DNA of 64,000 bases from Amycolatopsis sp. FBCC-B4732 (GCF_023008405.1 NZ_CP095376.1:2876001-2940000); one strand, 5' to 3'; positions 15,572 through 25,408 are shown, numbered from the stretch's first letter. Made by a program: numbers and translations. The notes: generated by a model not told the origin, from the sequence alone.

Positions 15572-16837
15572 TCAGCCCGCCTTCGCCCACTCGGTGTCCA
15601 GGAACGCGCACGCGTCGGCCACCGTCTTGCGGCCGGTGATGACGTCCTGGGCGGCCTGGTCGACCTTGTCCTTCATACCGGGCAGCAACCCGTCGTCGGC
15701 GGTCTCCCAGCGGAACGCGTGGACGACGGCGTTCTGCCGCACCGCCTGGGTGTAGAGGTCGTACCCGGCCTTGAACGCCGGGCCCACGTCGGCGGGCGGG
15801 GTGTAGCCCTTGAGCGCCGGGAACAGGCCGTCCGCCTTGACCGACGCGTCGAGCTGGTCCTTGTCCAGCTGGAAGCCGAGCGCGAACTTCCTGGCGGCGT
15901 CGAGGTTCGCGGCCTTCGCGTTCACGATCATGCCGCCACCGGTGTAGGCCGGGACGACGAGCTTGCCGTCCTCGGTGGGGAAGTCGAACACGCCGACTTC
16001 GAAGTCGTGCTTCTTCGAGTCGGCGTTGGCGGCGAACCAGTTGCCCATCGGGTACATCGCGCTCTTGCCGTCGAGGAAAGCCTGCTCGGTCGCCGCGTAG
16101 TCGCGGGAAACGCTCGTCTTGTCCACGTACCCGCGCGCGACGAGGTCGGCGAGCTTCGAGAAGGCGCGCTGGAAGGCGGGATCGGCGAACTTGACCTTGT
16201 CCTGGCGCCGCTGGGTCAGCCAGTCCGGCGTCGTGGCGTAGACCTCGGTGCCGACCAGGCCGGAGAGGATCATCGACGACGGGAAGCCGTCCTTGCCGCC
16301 GCCGATGGTGAACGGCGCGAAGCCCTTGTCCTTGAGCTTGCCGGCGTCGGCGACCAGTTCGGCCCACGTCTTCGGCGGCGCGGCGATACCCGCGTCGGCG
16401 AACATCTTCTTGTTGTAGTAGACCGGCGGGATGGTCTGGGTGTTCGCCGGCAGCTGGTAGTACTTCCCGTTGACCGGGTTGGCCTCGGGGAACTGGAAGT
16501 CCTTGAGCTCGTCGGGCGTCCAGGCGTAGAGGTTGCCGGCCTCGGCGAAGCCCGCGGAGTCCACGGCGATCAGCACGTCCGGGAACTGGCCGGACTGCAG
16601 CAGCTGCTTCGCGTACGACGTCCGGCCGTCGGCGGTGGGGGCGACGAGCTTCTTCACCTTGAAGCCGGGGTTCTTGTCGGTGACGCGCTTGATCGCGGCG
16701 TCCCAGTAGGCGGGCGTGAGGTTCGGTGTCTCGAAGGTGAGGAAGGTGATTTCGGTGCCACCGCCGGTGTTCGACCCGACCGAGCACGCGCTCACCGCCA
16801 GGAGCACCGCGGCGCCCAGCGCCAGTGACCTTCTCAT
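15572..16837 (-). CDS. Sugar-binding lipoprotein of the CUT1 importer
   Basis: Extracellular solute receptor of 421 residues. Start ATG 16837 is chosen (GGGAGG RBS 5 bases before); an upstream in-frame start would add 20 residues before the signal peptide. A lipobox (LAVSACS) makes it a membrane-anchored lipoprotein. The SBP type 1 fold is supported by the YYNKKMFADAGI and TWAELVADAGKL segments. With an alpha-galactosidase encoded 110 bp upstream on the same strand, the likely ligand is an alpha-galactoside such as melibiose or raffinose. Confidence 0.87.
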   Translation of the reverse strand: MRRSLALGAAVLLAVSACSVGSNTGGGTEITFLTFETPNLTPAYWDAAIKRVTDKNPGFKVKKLVAPTADGRTSYAKQLLQSGQFPDVLIAVDSAGFAEAGNLYAWTPDELKDFQFPEANPVNGKYYQLPANTQTIPPVYYNKKMFADAGIAAPPKTWAELVADAGKLKDKGFAPFTIGGGKDGFPSSMILSGLVGTEVYATTPDWLTQRRQDKVKFADPAFQRAFSKLADLVARGYVDKTSVSRDYAATEQAFLDGKSAMYPMGNWFAANADSKKHDFEVGVFDFPTEDGKLVVPAYTGGGMIVNAKAANLDAARKFALGFQLDKDQLDASVKADGLFPALKGYTPPADVGPAFKAGYDLYTQAVRQNAVVHAFRWETADDGLLPGMKDKVDQAAQDVITGRKTVADACAFLDTEWAKAG

Positions 16838-16946
16838 CGAGCCTCCCACCAGATGTGATGTATGACGCATTTGATCTGACGTCTGATGGGCTGTCAAGCG
16901 CTCAGTGGCGGTGAAACCGTCGAAGGGTGACTGATAGATCCGATCT

Positions 16947-19046
16947 CTAGCGCGAAATTCGCTCCAGTCGGACGACTGCGCTCGCGAAGTCGCCGGTCGG
17001 GAGCCCGAGGCGCAGTCCGTGGGCGAGCAGCACGGCGCCGGAGTGCGTGGTGCCGGAATCCGGATCGAGGTACCGGTCAGCGGAATCGAGCCCGCCGAGC
17101 CGCAGCGGCCGGTCCGGCTCGGCGAAGTGCGCGGCCTGCCGGTAGGCGAACACGACCGACCGGTCGCCGAGGACGTACTGGAGCGCGACGAGGCCGTCGT
17201 CGACCGGTGGCCGGAGCCGGTGCAGCGCCCCGTGTTGCACCACGGGCCGGATGTCCCGGTACAGCGCGATCATTTCCCGGGCGAGCGCGAGGTCTTCGTC
17301 CGGCCAGTGCGCGATGTCGCCGCCGAGACCGAGCACGCCGGCCATGGCGACGTGGAACCGGAAGCGCAGCGGCACCGAGCGGGCGGTGACGAAGTTCGGG
17401 TCGTCGGTGACCCAGGCCGCCATCGCGCGGGCCGGGTAGAGCTGGCTGTAGCCGTGCTGGACGCGGAGCCGGTCGAGGGCGTCGGTGTTGTCCGACGGCC
17501 AGACCTGGTCGGTGCGGGCGAGCACGCCGAGGTCGACCCGGCCGCCGCCACCGCTGCACGCCTCGATCCGCAGGCCGGGGTAGTCGCGGCGGAGGCGGTC
17601 CAGGATCGCGTACACCGCACGGGTGTGCTCGACCCACAGCCGGTCCTGGTCCGCTTCGCCCGGCCAGCCCGCTTCGCTGAACGGGCGGTTCATGTCCCAC
17701 TTGAGGAAGTCGACGCCGTGGTCGCCGACGAGCCGGTCGAGCCAGCCGTGCGCCCACACGGCGACGTCGGGCCGCGCGAAGTTGAGGACGAGCTGGTTGC
17801 GCAGTTCCGACCGGCGCCGGTGCGGGTGGTGCAGCACCCAGTCCGGGTGGGCGCGGTGGAGGTCGCTGTCCGGGTTGACCATCTCGGGCTCGACCCAGAG
17901 CCCGAACTTCATGCCCAGCGCGTGCACCGCGTCGACCAGCGGCCGGAGGCCACCGGGGAAGCGCTCGCGGTTGACGTGCCAGTCGCCGAGCCCGGCGTGG
18001 TCGCCGGTGCGGGCGCCGAACCAGCCGTCGTCCAGCACGAACAGCTCGACGCCGAGCGCCGCGGCCCGCTCGGCGAGGGCGAGCTGGCCGCCTTCGGAGA
18101 CGGCGAATCCCGTGGCTTCCCAGGAGTTGTAGAGGACCGGGCGCAGCTCCGCGGGGTGCGGCAGGACGTGTTCGCGGACGTAGGCGTGCCACGCGCGGCT
18201 CGCGGCGCCGAACCCGCCGCGGGTGTGCAGGCCGGCGGCGACCGGGGTGGTCAGCGGCCGGCCGGGCCCGATCCGGTGGACGACGCCGTCTTGCCCGAAG
18301 CCGCCGCTGACCGTCAGGCGCCCGGTCGAGGAGCGGGTCGTGGTGAGGCGCCACGAGCCGCTCCACGCGAGCGCGACGCCGTAGACCTCGCCGTGGTGTT
18401 CGGTGGCGGTGCCGTCGTCGACCATGACCCAGGGGTTGGCGTGGTGACTGGTGATCCCACGGCGGCTGCCGAAGACGGTCTCCCCGTGCGGGGCGGGTTC
18501 CCGTCGCAGCTGGGTTTCCGCGGCCCAGCGGCCGGTGGTGTGGCTGAGCCGGTAGTCCTCGAGGACGGGCAGGGCCCAGGTCGCGGAGTCGGCCCGGGCG
18601 ACCTCGACGTCGGTGTCGGCGGACAGCTCGGTCCAGCGTTCGAGGACGTCGGACCGGAACCGGTAGTGGAGGGTGATCCGCACGGAGTAGTGGCGGTCGG
18701 TGCAGTGGATCGCCAGGTGGCGCTCGGTGATTTCGTGGCGCTGGTACCGCCATTCGAGGCCCCGGGTGCCGTCGGCGAAGCGGAGTTGCAGGGCCGGGGT
18801 CCAGTAACGGGTGCCGCTGTCCGCCGCGAGTTCGTCGAGACCTTCGTTCGGGTCGTTGAAGCCGTCCCAGCGGGGAAGAGTTTTCTGCGTGAGTTCGACG
18901 ACCTGGGGCGGGGACAGGCGCGGACCCCAGTACACGTGGGTGGGGACGTCGTCTTCGTCGAGCCGCAGGGCGTAGGTGGTCGTCGTGCCGGTGAGCACCC
19001 AGGTGCGGTGGGCGTCGAGGAAGCTGATCCCGGGCATGCGGGTCAT
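16947..19046 (-). CDS. GH36 alpha-galactosidase
   Basis: Cytoplasmic 699-residue glycosidase that removes terminal alpha-galactose. Full-length GH36 layout: beta-sandwich N-terminal domain (about 1-290), catalytic barrel (about 300-600), C-terminal beta domain. The nucleophile Asp is in FLKWDMNRP, the acid/base Asp is in VWPSDNTDALDR, and the EACSGGGGRVD block is diagnostic. No signal peptide, so substrate must be imported, which fits the neighbouring transporter. Only 47 bp separate it from the upstream formyltransferase gene, so its promoter lies in that gap or within that gene. Confidence 0.92.
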   Translation of the reverse strand: MTRMPGISFLDAHRTWVLTGTTTTYALRLDEDDVPTHVYWGPRLSPPQVVELTQKTLPRWDGFNDPNEGLDELAADSGTRYWTPALQLRFADGTRGLEWRYQRHEITERHLAIHCTDRHYSVRITLHYRFRSDVLERWTELSADTDVEVARADSATWALPVLEDYRLSHTTGRWAAETQLRREPAPHGETVFGSRRGITSHHANPWVMVDDGTATEHHGEVYGVALAWSGSWRLTTTRSSTGRLTVSGGFGQDGVVHRIGPGRPLTTPVAAGLHTRGGFGAASRAWHAYVREHVLPHPAELRPVLYNSWEATGFAVSEGGQLALAERAAALGVELFVLDDGWFGARTGDHAGLGDWHVNRERFPGGLRPLVDAVHALGMKFGLWVEPEMVNPDSDLHRAHPDWVLHHPHRRRSELRNQLVLNFARPDVAVWAHGWLDRLVGDHGVDFLKWDMNRPFSEAGWPGEADQDRLWVEHTRAVYAILDRLRRDYPGLRIEACSGGGGRVDLGVLARTDQVWPSDNTDALDRLRVQHGYSQLYPARAMAAWVTDDPNFVTARSVPLRFRFHVAMAGVLGLGGDIAHWPDEDLALAREMIALYRDIRPVVQHGALHRLRPPVDDGLVALQYVLGDRSVVFAYRQAAHFAEPDRPLRLGGLDSADRYLDPDSGTTHSGAVLLAHGLRLGLPTGDFASAVVRLERISR

Positions 19047-19093
19047 CCTGGCCGCCGGGACACCGCGGCGGCCAGGAATTCCCGCTCACCGGA

Positions 19094-20038
19094 TCAAGGC
19101 CGGTCGGTCAGGTACCCGCCCATGGTCTTGAAGTACTCGTGCGCCGGCAGTTCCGTGCCGTCGGCGGTGCGGACCCGCTCGACGACCAGGCCGGCCGACT
19201 GACCGCGGCGCGCCTGCGGGCCGGCCACGATCACGACGCCGTCGCCCTCCTTGATGAAGATCCGGCCCGGCGTGCCGCCGTAGTGCCCCTTCGACACCGA
19301 TGCCTTGAGGATCCGCAGCTCCTCGCCGCGGTGGTGGGTGAACGCGTTCGGGTACGGGTCCGACAACGCGCGCACGAAGCGCTCGAGGTCCTCGGGCGGG
19401 AGGGTCCAGTCGATCAGGCTGTCGCGGCGGGCGCGCTTGTGGAAGAAGCTGGCCTTCGAGCGGTCCTGCGGCACCGGGGTGTACCCCGTCTCGATCTTCG
19501 AGATCGCTTCGGCCGTGAGCGGGGCGATCAGGTCGACCGTGCGGTGGAACAGATCCGTCGTGGTGTCCGCCGGGCCGACCGGGATCGCGCGCTGCAGGAC
19601 GATGTCGCCCGCGTCGAGTTCGCCGTCCATCATGTGGGCGGTGACGCCGACCTCGGGCTCACCGTTGATCAGCGCCCAGATGAGCGGGGAGAAGCCCGCG
19701 TACGACGGCAGCAGCGAGTCGTGGATGTTGAGGGTGCCGTGCCGCGGGAGGTCGAAGATCTCCGGGGGCAGCCAGGTGCGCCAGTTGTTCGCGACGATCA
19801 GGTCGAGGTCCGCGGCCTTGAGCTCGGCCAGCAGTTCGGCGTCGTCCGGGCGGGTGCGGAGCAGGACGCGGATGGCGTTGGCCTCGGCGAGGTCGGCGAC
19901 CGAATCGGCCCAGATTCGCTCGTAGGCGTGGTCGCTCTTCGGGTGCGTCACCACGAGGGCGACGTCGTGTCCCGCGTCGATGAGCGCCTGCAGGGTCCGG
20001 TGCCCCCAGGTCTGGTAGCCGAACATCGCCACGCGCAT
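19094..20038 (-). CDS. N5-hydroxyornithine formyltransferase (siderophore tailoring)
   Basis: Formyl-tetrahydrofolate-dependent enzyme related to Met-tRNA formyltransferase, like CchA of coelichelin synthesis, which formylates N5-hydroxyornithine to give a hydroxamate. The 314 residues carry the Asn-His-Asp triad in ANNW, NIHDSLLP and ELDAGDIV, and the SLLPSYAGFSPL folate loop. A fmt role is unlikely because it sits opposite an ornithine N-monooxygenase across a shared iron-regulated promoter. AAAGGG serves as RBS. Confidence 0.88.
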   Translation of the reverse strand: MRVAMFGYQTWGHRTLQALIDAGHDVALVVTHPKSDHAYERIWADSVADLAEANAIRVLLRTRPDDAELLAELKAADLDLIVANNWRTWLPPEIFDLPRHGTLNIHDSLLPSYAGFSPLIWALINGEPEVGVTAHMMDGELDAGDIVLQRAIPVGPADTTTDLFHRTVDLIAPLTAEAISKIETGYTPVPQDRSKASFFHKRARRDSLIDWTLPPEDLERFVRALSDPYPNAFTHHRGEELRILKASVSKGHYGGTPGRIFIKEGDGVVIVAGPQARRGQSAGLVVERVRTADGTELPAHEYFKTMGGYLTDRP

Positions 20039-20086
20039 TCGAGAGTGCCCTTTCGTGATCGGGGGACGAACATCACCACGAACGTA

Positions 20087-20105
20087 CTAGGCGAGGCTCG
20101 CCTAA
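20087..20105. promoter_or_regulatory. Iron box 1 (IdeR/DmdR type)
   Basis: Palindromic CTAGGCGAGGCTCGCCTAA, 14 of 19 matches to TTAGGTTAGSCTAACCTAA. It lies in the divergent promoter of the formyltransferase and monooxygenase genes. Confidence 0.7.
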
Positions 20106-20106
20106 G

Positions 20107-20125
20107 TTAGGTTAGGGTTCCCTGA
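20107..20125. promoter_or_regulatory. Iron box 2 (IdeR/DmdR type)
   Basis: TTAGGTTAGGGTTCCCTGA, 15 of 19 consensus matches, one base from box 1, so two dimers or dimer pairs could bind side by side. Confidence 0.6.
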
Positions 20126-20153
20126 ACGGTACCGGAGCACGCGAGGGAGCAAC

Positions 20154-21461
20154 ATGACTGCAGAGGTCCCGATCTACGACATCGTCGGCGTGGGCTTCGG
20201 ACCGTCGAACCTGGCCCTCGCGATCGCCCTCGCCGAGCACAACGCCGGCGCCGGGGAGCCGGTGACCGCGCACTTCCTCGAGCGGCAGCCGAAGTTCGGC
20301 TGGCACCGCGGGATGCTCATCGACACGGCCACGATGCAGGTGTCGTTCCTGAAGGACCTGGTCACCATGCGGAACCCGACCAGCAGGTTCAGCTTCCTCA
20401 ACTACCTGCACTCGGCGGGGCGGCTGGTCGACTTCATCAACCACAAGAACCTCTTCCCGCTGCGGGTCGAGTTCCACGACTACTTCGAGTGGGCGGCCGC
20501 GAAGGTCGACGACGTCGTCTCGTACGGCACCGAGGTCGTGTCGGTGAAGCCGGTGTACGACGGTTCCGAGGTGGCCTACTTCGACGTCGAGGCTTCGGAC
20601 GGCTCGTCGTTGCGCGCCCGGAACCTGGTGGTGGGCACCGGCTTGCGGCCGCAGCTGCCCGAAGGGATCACCGCCGGGCCGCGGATCTGGCACAACAGCG
20701 AACTGCTGTTCCGCGTCGACGCCCTGCGCGGCACGTCGCCCCGGCGCCTGGTCGTGGTGGGCGCCGGGCAGAGCGCCGCCGAGGTGGCGGCGCTGCTGCA
20801 CGACGAGTTCCCGCAGGCCGAGGTGTGCGCGGTGTTCGCCCGCTACGGCTACAGCCCGGCCGACGACAGCTCGTTCGCGAACCGGATCTTCGACCCGGAC
20901 GCCGTCGACCAGTTCTACCGCGCGGGCGAACCGGTCAAGGACCGCCTGATGCGCTACCACGGCGCGACGAACTACTCCGCGGTCGACATCGACCTGATCG
21001 ACGAGCTGTACCGGCGGGTCTACCGCGAGAAGGTGCTCGGGGTGGAGCGGTTGCGGTTGCTGAACGTCTCCCGCCCGGTCGAGGTGACCGACACGGGCAC
21101 GGCGGTGTCGGTGACGATCGAGTCACTGACGACGGGCGAGCGCACGGTGCTGGAGGCGGACGCGATCGTCTACGCGACCGGTTACCGCCCGGCCGACCCG
21201 ACACCGTTGCTGGGCGAGCTCGGCCCGCGGTGTTCCCGCGACGAGGAGGGCCGCTTGCGTGTCGAGCGTGACTACCGCTTGACCACGGAACCTGTGCTGC
21301 GCGGCGGGATCTACCTCCAGGGCGGAACGGAGCACACGCACGGCATCACGTCGTCGCTGCTGTCGAACACGGCGGTGCGGGTGGGGGAGATCCTGCAGTC
21401 CGTTGTGGACCGCCGGGTGGTGGCGGCGCCGGCGGGGGAGTACGCGGTCAGCGCCCGCTGA
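20154..21461 (+). CDS. L-ornithine N5-monooxygenase
   Basis: FAD- and NADPH-dependent N-hydroxylase (SidA/PvdA/CchB family) making N5-hydroxyornithine, the metal-binding unit of hydroxamate siderophores. The 435 residues show the FAD site GVGFGPSNLALA (about 13-24), the NADPH site VVGAGQSAAE (about 200-209) and the C-terminal ATGYRP motif (about 343-348). GAGGGAG precedes the ATG. Two iron boxes sit directly upstream. The product feeds the formyltransferase and the NRPS. Confidence 0.93.
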   Translation: MTAEVPIYDIVGVGFGPSNLALAIALAEHNAGAGEPVTAHFLERQPKFGWHRGMLIDTATMQVSFLKDLVTMRNPTSRFSFLNYLHSAGRLVDFINHKNLFPLRVEFHDYFEWAAAKVDDVVSYGTEVVSVKPVYDGSEVAYFDVEASDGSSLRARNLVVGTGLRPQLPEGITAGPRIWHNSELLFRVDALRGTSPRRLVVVGAGQSAAEVAALLHDEFPQAEVCAVFARYGYSPADDSSFANRIFDPDAVDQFYRAGEPVKDRLMRYHGATNYSAVDIDLIDELYRRVYREKVLGVERLRLLNVSRPVEVTDTGTAVSVTIESLTTGERTVLEADAIVYATGYRPADPTPLLGELGPRCSRDEEGRLRVERDYRLTTEPVLRGGIYLQGGTEHTHGITSSLLSNTAVRVGEILQSVVDRRVVAAPAGEYAVSAR

Positions 21462-21768
21462 CCCGCCAGACGGAGATCGTAAACGCTGTTCGAAGTCGGA
21501 CGGACACTTCGGATGGGCGTTCTGGGATACCCGGGCGCATGCCCGTCCGGCCGGCGCGGCCGGTATTGGTGGCGGTGTCGGTCCTTGGCAAATTCTGTGG
21601 CTGCTGGTGACGCTCGCGGCGGCAGGCGTGATGTTCGCTTCTGACGTTCAAAAAATCACCTGCTCGCGTGATCGTACGATGAAGGTCGGGCCGGCCTGAG
21701 CGCGCTCGAGCCGGTCCAGCCGTCGAGCGGGCCGTCGAGCCAGGTCGTTCACGCCGCAGGCTACGAGT
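21462..21768. other. Noncoding gap between monooxygenase and DinB genes
   Basis: About 307 bp with no supported gene. One plus-strand frame encodes a hydrophobic stretch (PWQILWLLVTLAAAGVMFAS, about 21580-21640), but no usable start codon or RBS precedes it, so it may be a decayed small membrane gene. No clear terminator or repeat seen. Confidence 0.4.
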
Positions 21769-22254
21769 TCAACGGGCGGCCAGCTGCTCCCGCAGGATGT
21801 CGCCGTGGCCGGCGTGGCGGGCGAAGTCCTCGATCAGGAGCAGGTAGACGAACCGCAGGTTCACCTCGCCGAGGACGTCGTGCGTCCACGTGTCGTCGAG
21901 GTCGAAGCGGGCCGCGATTTCCCGGGACCGGGCGCCGGCCCGCTCGAACTCGGCGATCACGTCGGCGACCGTTTCCCCTTCGGTGACCACGAAACTGGGG
22001 TCGCCCGGCGTCGTGGGACCGTCGCATTCGGACTCGGCGCGGCCCAGCAGCAAGCACTGGAACCACCGCCGCTCCGCCATGGCCGCGTGCTTGACCAGCC
22101 CGATCGGCGTGGTCATCGACGCGACCAGCCGCACGCGGGCATCGGCCTCCGACAGTCCGCGGGCGGTCTCGGCGACGGCTCGCCGGTTGCGGTCCATCGT
22201 GGCCTCCAGCAGGTGGCGCTCGGGACCGGTGGTGATTTCGGGCAGCACGAACAT
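21769..22254 (-). CDS. DinB/DUF664-family protein
   Basis: A 161-residue four-helix DinB-like protein of the DUF664 group, some of which are mycothiol-dependent metalloenzymes. The likely metal-binding His residues are in GLVKHAAMAERRW and FARHAGHGDIL. The ATG is behind a CCAGGAAG RBS. It lies inside the siderophore locus but nothing ties it to siderophore chemistry. Confidence 0.8.
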   Translation of the reverse strand: MFVLPEITTGPERHLLEATMDRNRRAVAETARGLSEADARVRLVASMTTPIGLVKHAAMAERRWFQCLLLGRAESECDGPTTPGDPSFVVTEGETVADVIAEFERAGARSREIAARFDLDDTWTHDVLGEVNLRFVYLLLIEDFARHAGHGDILREQLAAR

Positions 22255-22377
22255 GGCTCTGCTTCCTGGAGGGGGTTTCGGCCGGACGTTCCCCGGAACA
22301 CGCGAGGCGGGCCGGGACCCAGGATAGCCGAAGTCGGGCTCGGCGCGAAGAAGGCCGTCCCTGCCGGTTCGCCGGGG

Positions 22378-23187
22378 TCAGCCCTGGTGCACCGGCGCCG
22401 GGTGGTGGCGGCTGATCGGGATCACCATCGGCGTCCCGCTCACCGGGTCCGCGGTGATCCGGCAGCGGACGTCGAACACCTCGTCCACCAGCTCCTCGGT
22501 GATCACCTCGGTCGGCGCGCCCGAGGCCACGATCCGGCCCGACTTCATCGCGATCACGTGGTCGGCGTAGCGGCACGCCTGCGGCAGGTCGTGCAGCACC
22601 ATCACCACCGTGCGGCCCTCGCCGCGGTTGAGGTCGACGACCAGGTCGAGGACGTCGATCTGGTGCGCCAGGTCGAGGTACGTCGTCGGCTCGTCGAGCA
22701 GCAGCACCGGTGTGCCCTGCGCGACCGCCATCGCGATCCACGCGCGCTGGCGCTGGCCGCCGGAAAGCTCGTCCACCGGGCGGTCGGCCAGGTCGGTCAG
22801 CTCCGTCGCCGCCAATGCCTCGCGCACCGCGCCTTCGTCCGATGTGGACCATTGGCGCCACCAGCTCTGGTGCGGGGCGCGGCCGCGGCCGACGAGGTCG
22901 GCGACCGTCATGCCCTCCGGCGCCACCGGCGACTGCGGGAGGATGCCGAGCTGCTGGGCGACCTGGCGGGTCGGCAGGTCGTGGATCGGCCGGCCGTCGA
23001 GGTAGACACCACCCGACTTCGGCGTGAGCAGCCGGGCGAGCGTGCGCAGCAGCGTCGACTTCCCGCACGCGTTCGGGCCGACGATCGCGGTGATCCGGCC
23101 CGGCGGGATCTCGAGGTCGAGGCCGTCGATGACGACCCGGTCGTCGTAGGCGACGCGGAGGTCCCGCACGCGCAGGGACGGTGTCAT
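22378..23187 (-). CDS. Iron-siderophore ABC transporter ATPase (FecE type)
   Basis: ATP-binding subunit of 269 residues driving ferric-siderophore import. Walker [10 protein letters not shown] (about 37-45), signature LSGGQRQR, Walker [14 protein letters not shown] and the H-loop MVLHD are all intact; the Cys in the P-loop (GPNACGKS) is common in this subfamily. Start ATG 23187 lies 4 bp after the permease stop; an upstream in-frame start would overlap the permease gene. Confidence 0.92.
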   Translation of the reverse strand: MTPSLRVRDLRVAYDDRVVIDGLDLEIPPGRITAIVGPNACGKSTLLRTLARLLTPKSGGVYLDGRPIHDLPTRQVAQQLGILPQSPVAPEGMTVADLVGRGRAPHQSWWRQWSTSDEGAVREALAATELTDLADRPVDELSGGQRQRAWIAMAVAQGTPVLLLDEPTTYLDLAHQIDVLDLVVDLNRGEGRTVVMVLHDLPQACRYADHVIAMKSGRIVASGAPTEVITEELVDEVFDVRCRITADPVSGTPMVIPISRHHPAPVHQG

Positions 23188-23191
23188 CTTC

Positions 23192-24250
23192 TCAGCCTCC
23201 GGAACCGGAACGGTTGGCCCTGGCCAGCAGCCAGAGCAGGATCGGAGCACCCAGCACGCCGGTCACGATGCCGACCGGCAGCGCGGACGCGGTGAGCTCG
23301 CGCGCGATGATGTCGCTGCCCAGCACCACGACCGCGCCGGTGAGCGCGGACGCGGTGATCGGCGGCGACGACAGCCGGGCGAGCCGCTGCGCGATCTGCG
23401 GTGCGGTCAGCGCGACGAAGGAGATCGGCCCGGCCGACGCGGTCGCGAACGCGACCAGCCCGGCGCCGGCCAGCAGCAGCCCGAGCCGGACCGGCTGCAC
23501 CGGCGTGCCGAGCCCGGCGGCCACGTCGTCGCCGAGCAGCAGCGTGCCCATCCACCGCGACAGCGCCAGCACCAGCGGGAACAGCACGACCAGCGCGGCG
23601 AACAGCGGCACGACGTGGTCCCAGCCGCGGTTGGCGAGGTTGCCGACCAGCCAGCCGATCGACGCCTGCGCCTCGGTGATCTGCGCCTTGCTGAGCAGGT
23701 AGTCCGTGAGGCTCGTGCACATCGCGAAGATCCCGATGCCCACCAAGAGGATCCGGTACCCGGTGGTGCCGCGCCGCCACGCCAGCGCGTACACCAGCAA
23801 CGCGGTCAGCAGGCCGCCGGCCAGGCCGAGGGTGGTGGTGCCGAGCCCGCCGCCGAAGCCGAACGCGATCCCGGCGACGACGAACGTGGCCGCGCCCGCG
23901 TTGATGCCGATCATGTCCGGGCTGGCCAGCGGGTTGCGGGTGATCGTCTGGAACACCGCGCCGGACGCGCCGAACGCGAGCCCGGCCAGCAGCCCGGTCA
24001 GCGCCCGCGGCAGCCGCAGTTCCTGCACGATGTAGGTGTTCCCGGTGTCGCCGCCGCCGAAGAGGCCCGAGAGGACGTCGGACACGCTCATCGGGACGTC
24101 GCCGATCGTCATGCCCAGGCAGAACAACACGAACGCGAGGACGGCGAGGATCCCGGAGACCAGCAGCAGCCGCGGCCGGACGCGGCCGGACACCGGGGGC
24201 GCGGCGAGGCGGAAGGTGACGCGGTCGCGCCGGAGGTGCAGCAGGCTCAT
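23192..24250 (-). CDS. Iron-siderophore ABC transporter permease (FecCD), second subunit
   Basis: A FecCD/BtuC-type permease of 352 residues with about ten membrane helices. The family blocks [29 protein letters not shown] and the [15 protein letters not shown] coupling region are present. ATG 24250 is preferred over ATG 24256 because its first four bases ATGA contain the stop of the small ORF at 24247-24327, an arrangement for coupled translation. Works with the 24329-25366 permease and the FecE-type ATPase. Confidence 0.92.
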   Translation of the reverse strand: MSLLHLRRDRVTFRLAAPPVSGRVRPRLLLVSGILAVLAFVLFCLGMTIGDVPMSVSDVLSGLFGGGDTGNTYIVQELRLPRALTGLLAGLAFGASGAVFQTITRNPLASPDMIGINAGAATFVVAGIAFGFGGGLGTTTLGLAGGLLTALLVYALAWRRGTTGYRILLVGIGIFAMCTSLTDYLLSKAQITEAQASIGWLVGNLANRGWDHVVPLFAALVVLFPLVLALSRWMGTLLLGDDVAAGLGTPVQPVRLGLLLAGAGLVAFATASAGPISFVALTAPQIAQRLARLSSPPITASALTGAVVVLGSDIIARELTASALPVGIVTGVLGAPILLWLLARANRSGSGG

Positions 24251-24327
24251 GCGCACGCCTCGCTGACGCTCGGCGCGGCCTGAGCCGAAGGCGCGGTGTT
24301 GGTCGATTCGCTCGCAAGCTCGCTCAT
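24247..24327 (-). CDS. 26-codon ORF wedged between the two FecCD permeases
   Basis: ATG 24327 comes one base after the first permease's stop, and its TGA (24249-24247) overlaps the second permease's ATG. The peptide begins MSELASESTN and is rich in Ser, Ala and Glu with no membrane segment. Its frame differs from both neighbours. It could be a coupling ORF that hands ribosomes from one subunit to the next, or a small functional peptide. It may be chance, but both junctions fit unusually well. Confidence 0.45.
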   Translation of the reverse strand: MSELASESTNTAPSAQAAPSVSEACA

Positions 24328-24328
24328 G

Positions 24329-25366
24329 TCAGGACTCCGCGAGCTTGCGCCGGCGGACCAGGTAGATGAAGAACGGGGCGCCGAGGAACGCGACGATCAC
24401 GCCCGCGCGGATCTCGCTCGGCCGCGCCAGGACCCGGCCGAGGATGTCGGCGGCGAGCAGCAGGCTCGGGGCGAGCACCGCGGTGTAGGGCAGCAGCCAG
24501 CGGTGGTCCGGGCCGAGCATGAACCGCACCGCGTGCGGGACGATCAGGCCCAGGAACAGGATCGGCCCGGCGACGGCGACGGCCGCGCCGGTCAGCAGGG
24601 TGATCGCCAGCGCGCCGCGCAGCCGCAGCGGGCCGAGCTTCCGGCCCAGCGCGATCGCGACGTCGTCGCCGAGGGCCAGGCTGTTGAGCGCCGGGCCGCT
24701 CGCGATCGCGAGCACCACGCCGACGACGAGGAACGGCAGCACCTGCAGCAGGACGTTCGCGTCCACGCCGGACAGCGAGCCCGACGACCAGAAGCGGTAG
24801 CGGTTGAGCGCCACCGGATCCGACAGCACCATCGCGCTGGTGAAGGAGGCCAGCAGCGCCGTGACGGCCGCGCCCGCCAGCGCCAGCTTGACCGGGCTCG
24901 ACCCGGCCCGCCCGCGCGTACCGAGGAAGTAGACGACGGTGGTCGCGGCGAGCGCTCCCGCGAAGGCGAACCAGATGTAGCCGTAGAGCGAGCTGATGCC
25001 GAGCACGGTGATCGAGAAGACGATCGCGAACCCGGCTCCGGCGCTCACGCCCAGCAGACCGGGGTCGGCGAGCGGGTTGCGGGTCAGGGCCTGCATCACC
25101 GTGCCGGCCAGGCCGAGCGCGGCGCCCACCAGGACGGCCAGCAGGGTCCGCGGCATCCGGACACTGTGGATGATGACCGCGTCGGCCGAGCCGTCGTCGT
25201 GCCACAGCACCTGCCAGACGGCACCGAACGAGATCTCCTTCGAGCCCAGCCAGACACTCAGCAGGCACAGGAAAACCAGGACACCGAGGGCGGCCAGCAG
25301 ACCGAGCGCACGGCCCGTGTGTGGCGGGCGTCGCGTGAGAGCGATCCCTCCGGGGTCTGTTCGCAC
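24329..25366 (-). CDS. Iron-siderophore ABC transporter permease (FecCD), first subunit
   Basis: FecCD-type permease of 345 residues with about ten membrane helices. RMPRTLLAVLVGAALG, TRNPLADPGLLGVSAGA and FLGLIVPHAVR match the family. The start is GTG 25366; no ATG is available before the first helix. Two iron boxes lie between it and the divergent NRPS gene, so uptake and synthesis are co-regulated. Confidence 0.9.
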   Translation of the reverse strand: MRTDPGGIALTRRPPHTGRALGLLAALGVLVFLCLLSVWLGSKEISFGAVWQVLWHDDGSADAVIIHSVRMPRTLLAVLVGAALGLAGTVMQALTRNPLADPGLLGVSAGAGFAIVFSITVLGISSLYGYIWFAFAGALAATTVVYFLGTRGRAGSSPVKLALAGAAVTALLASFTSAMVLSDPVALNRYRFWSSGSLSGVDANVLLQVLPFLVVGVVLAIASGPALNSLALGDDVAIALGRKLGPLRLRGALAITLLTGAAVAVAGPILFLGLIVPHAVRFMLGPDHRWLLPYTAVLAPSLLLAADILGRVLARPSEIRAGVIVAFLGAPFFIYLVRRRKLAES

Positions 25367-25389
25367 CGCACCTCCGACTGGTACTCATT

Positions 25390-25408
25390 TTAGGTAAGGC
25401 TAACCGAT
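25390..25408. promoter_or_regulatory. Iron box 3
   Basis: TTAGGTAAGGCTAACCGAT, 16 of 19 matches to TTAGGTTAGSCTAACCTAA, the best of the set. It lies 24 bp upstream of the permease start and covers the ATG at 25407, which argues against that ATG as the NRPS start. Confidence 0.75.

Noticed and set aside
21403..21699. 98-codon plus-strand ORF after the monooxygenase
   Set aside because: It overlaps the monooxygenase end and the hydrophobic stretch has no start codon or RBS of its own; noted only as a possible remnant.
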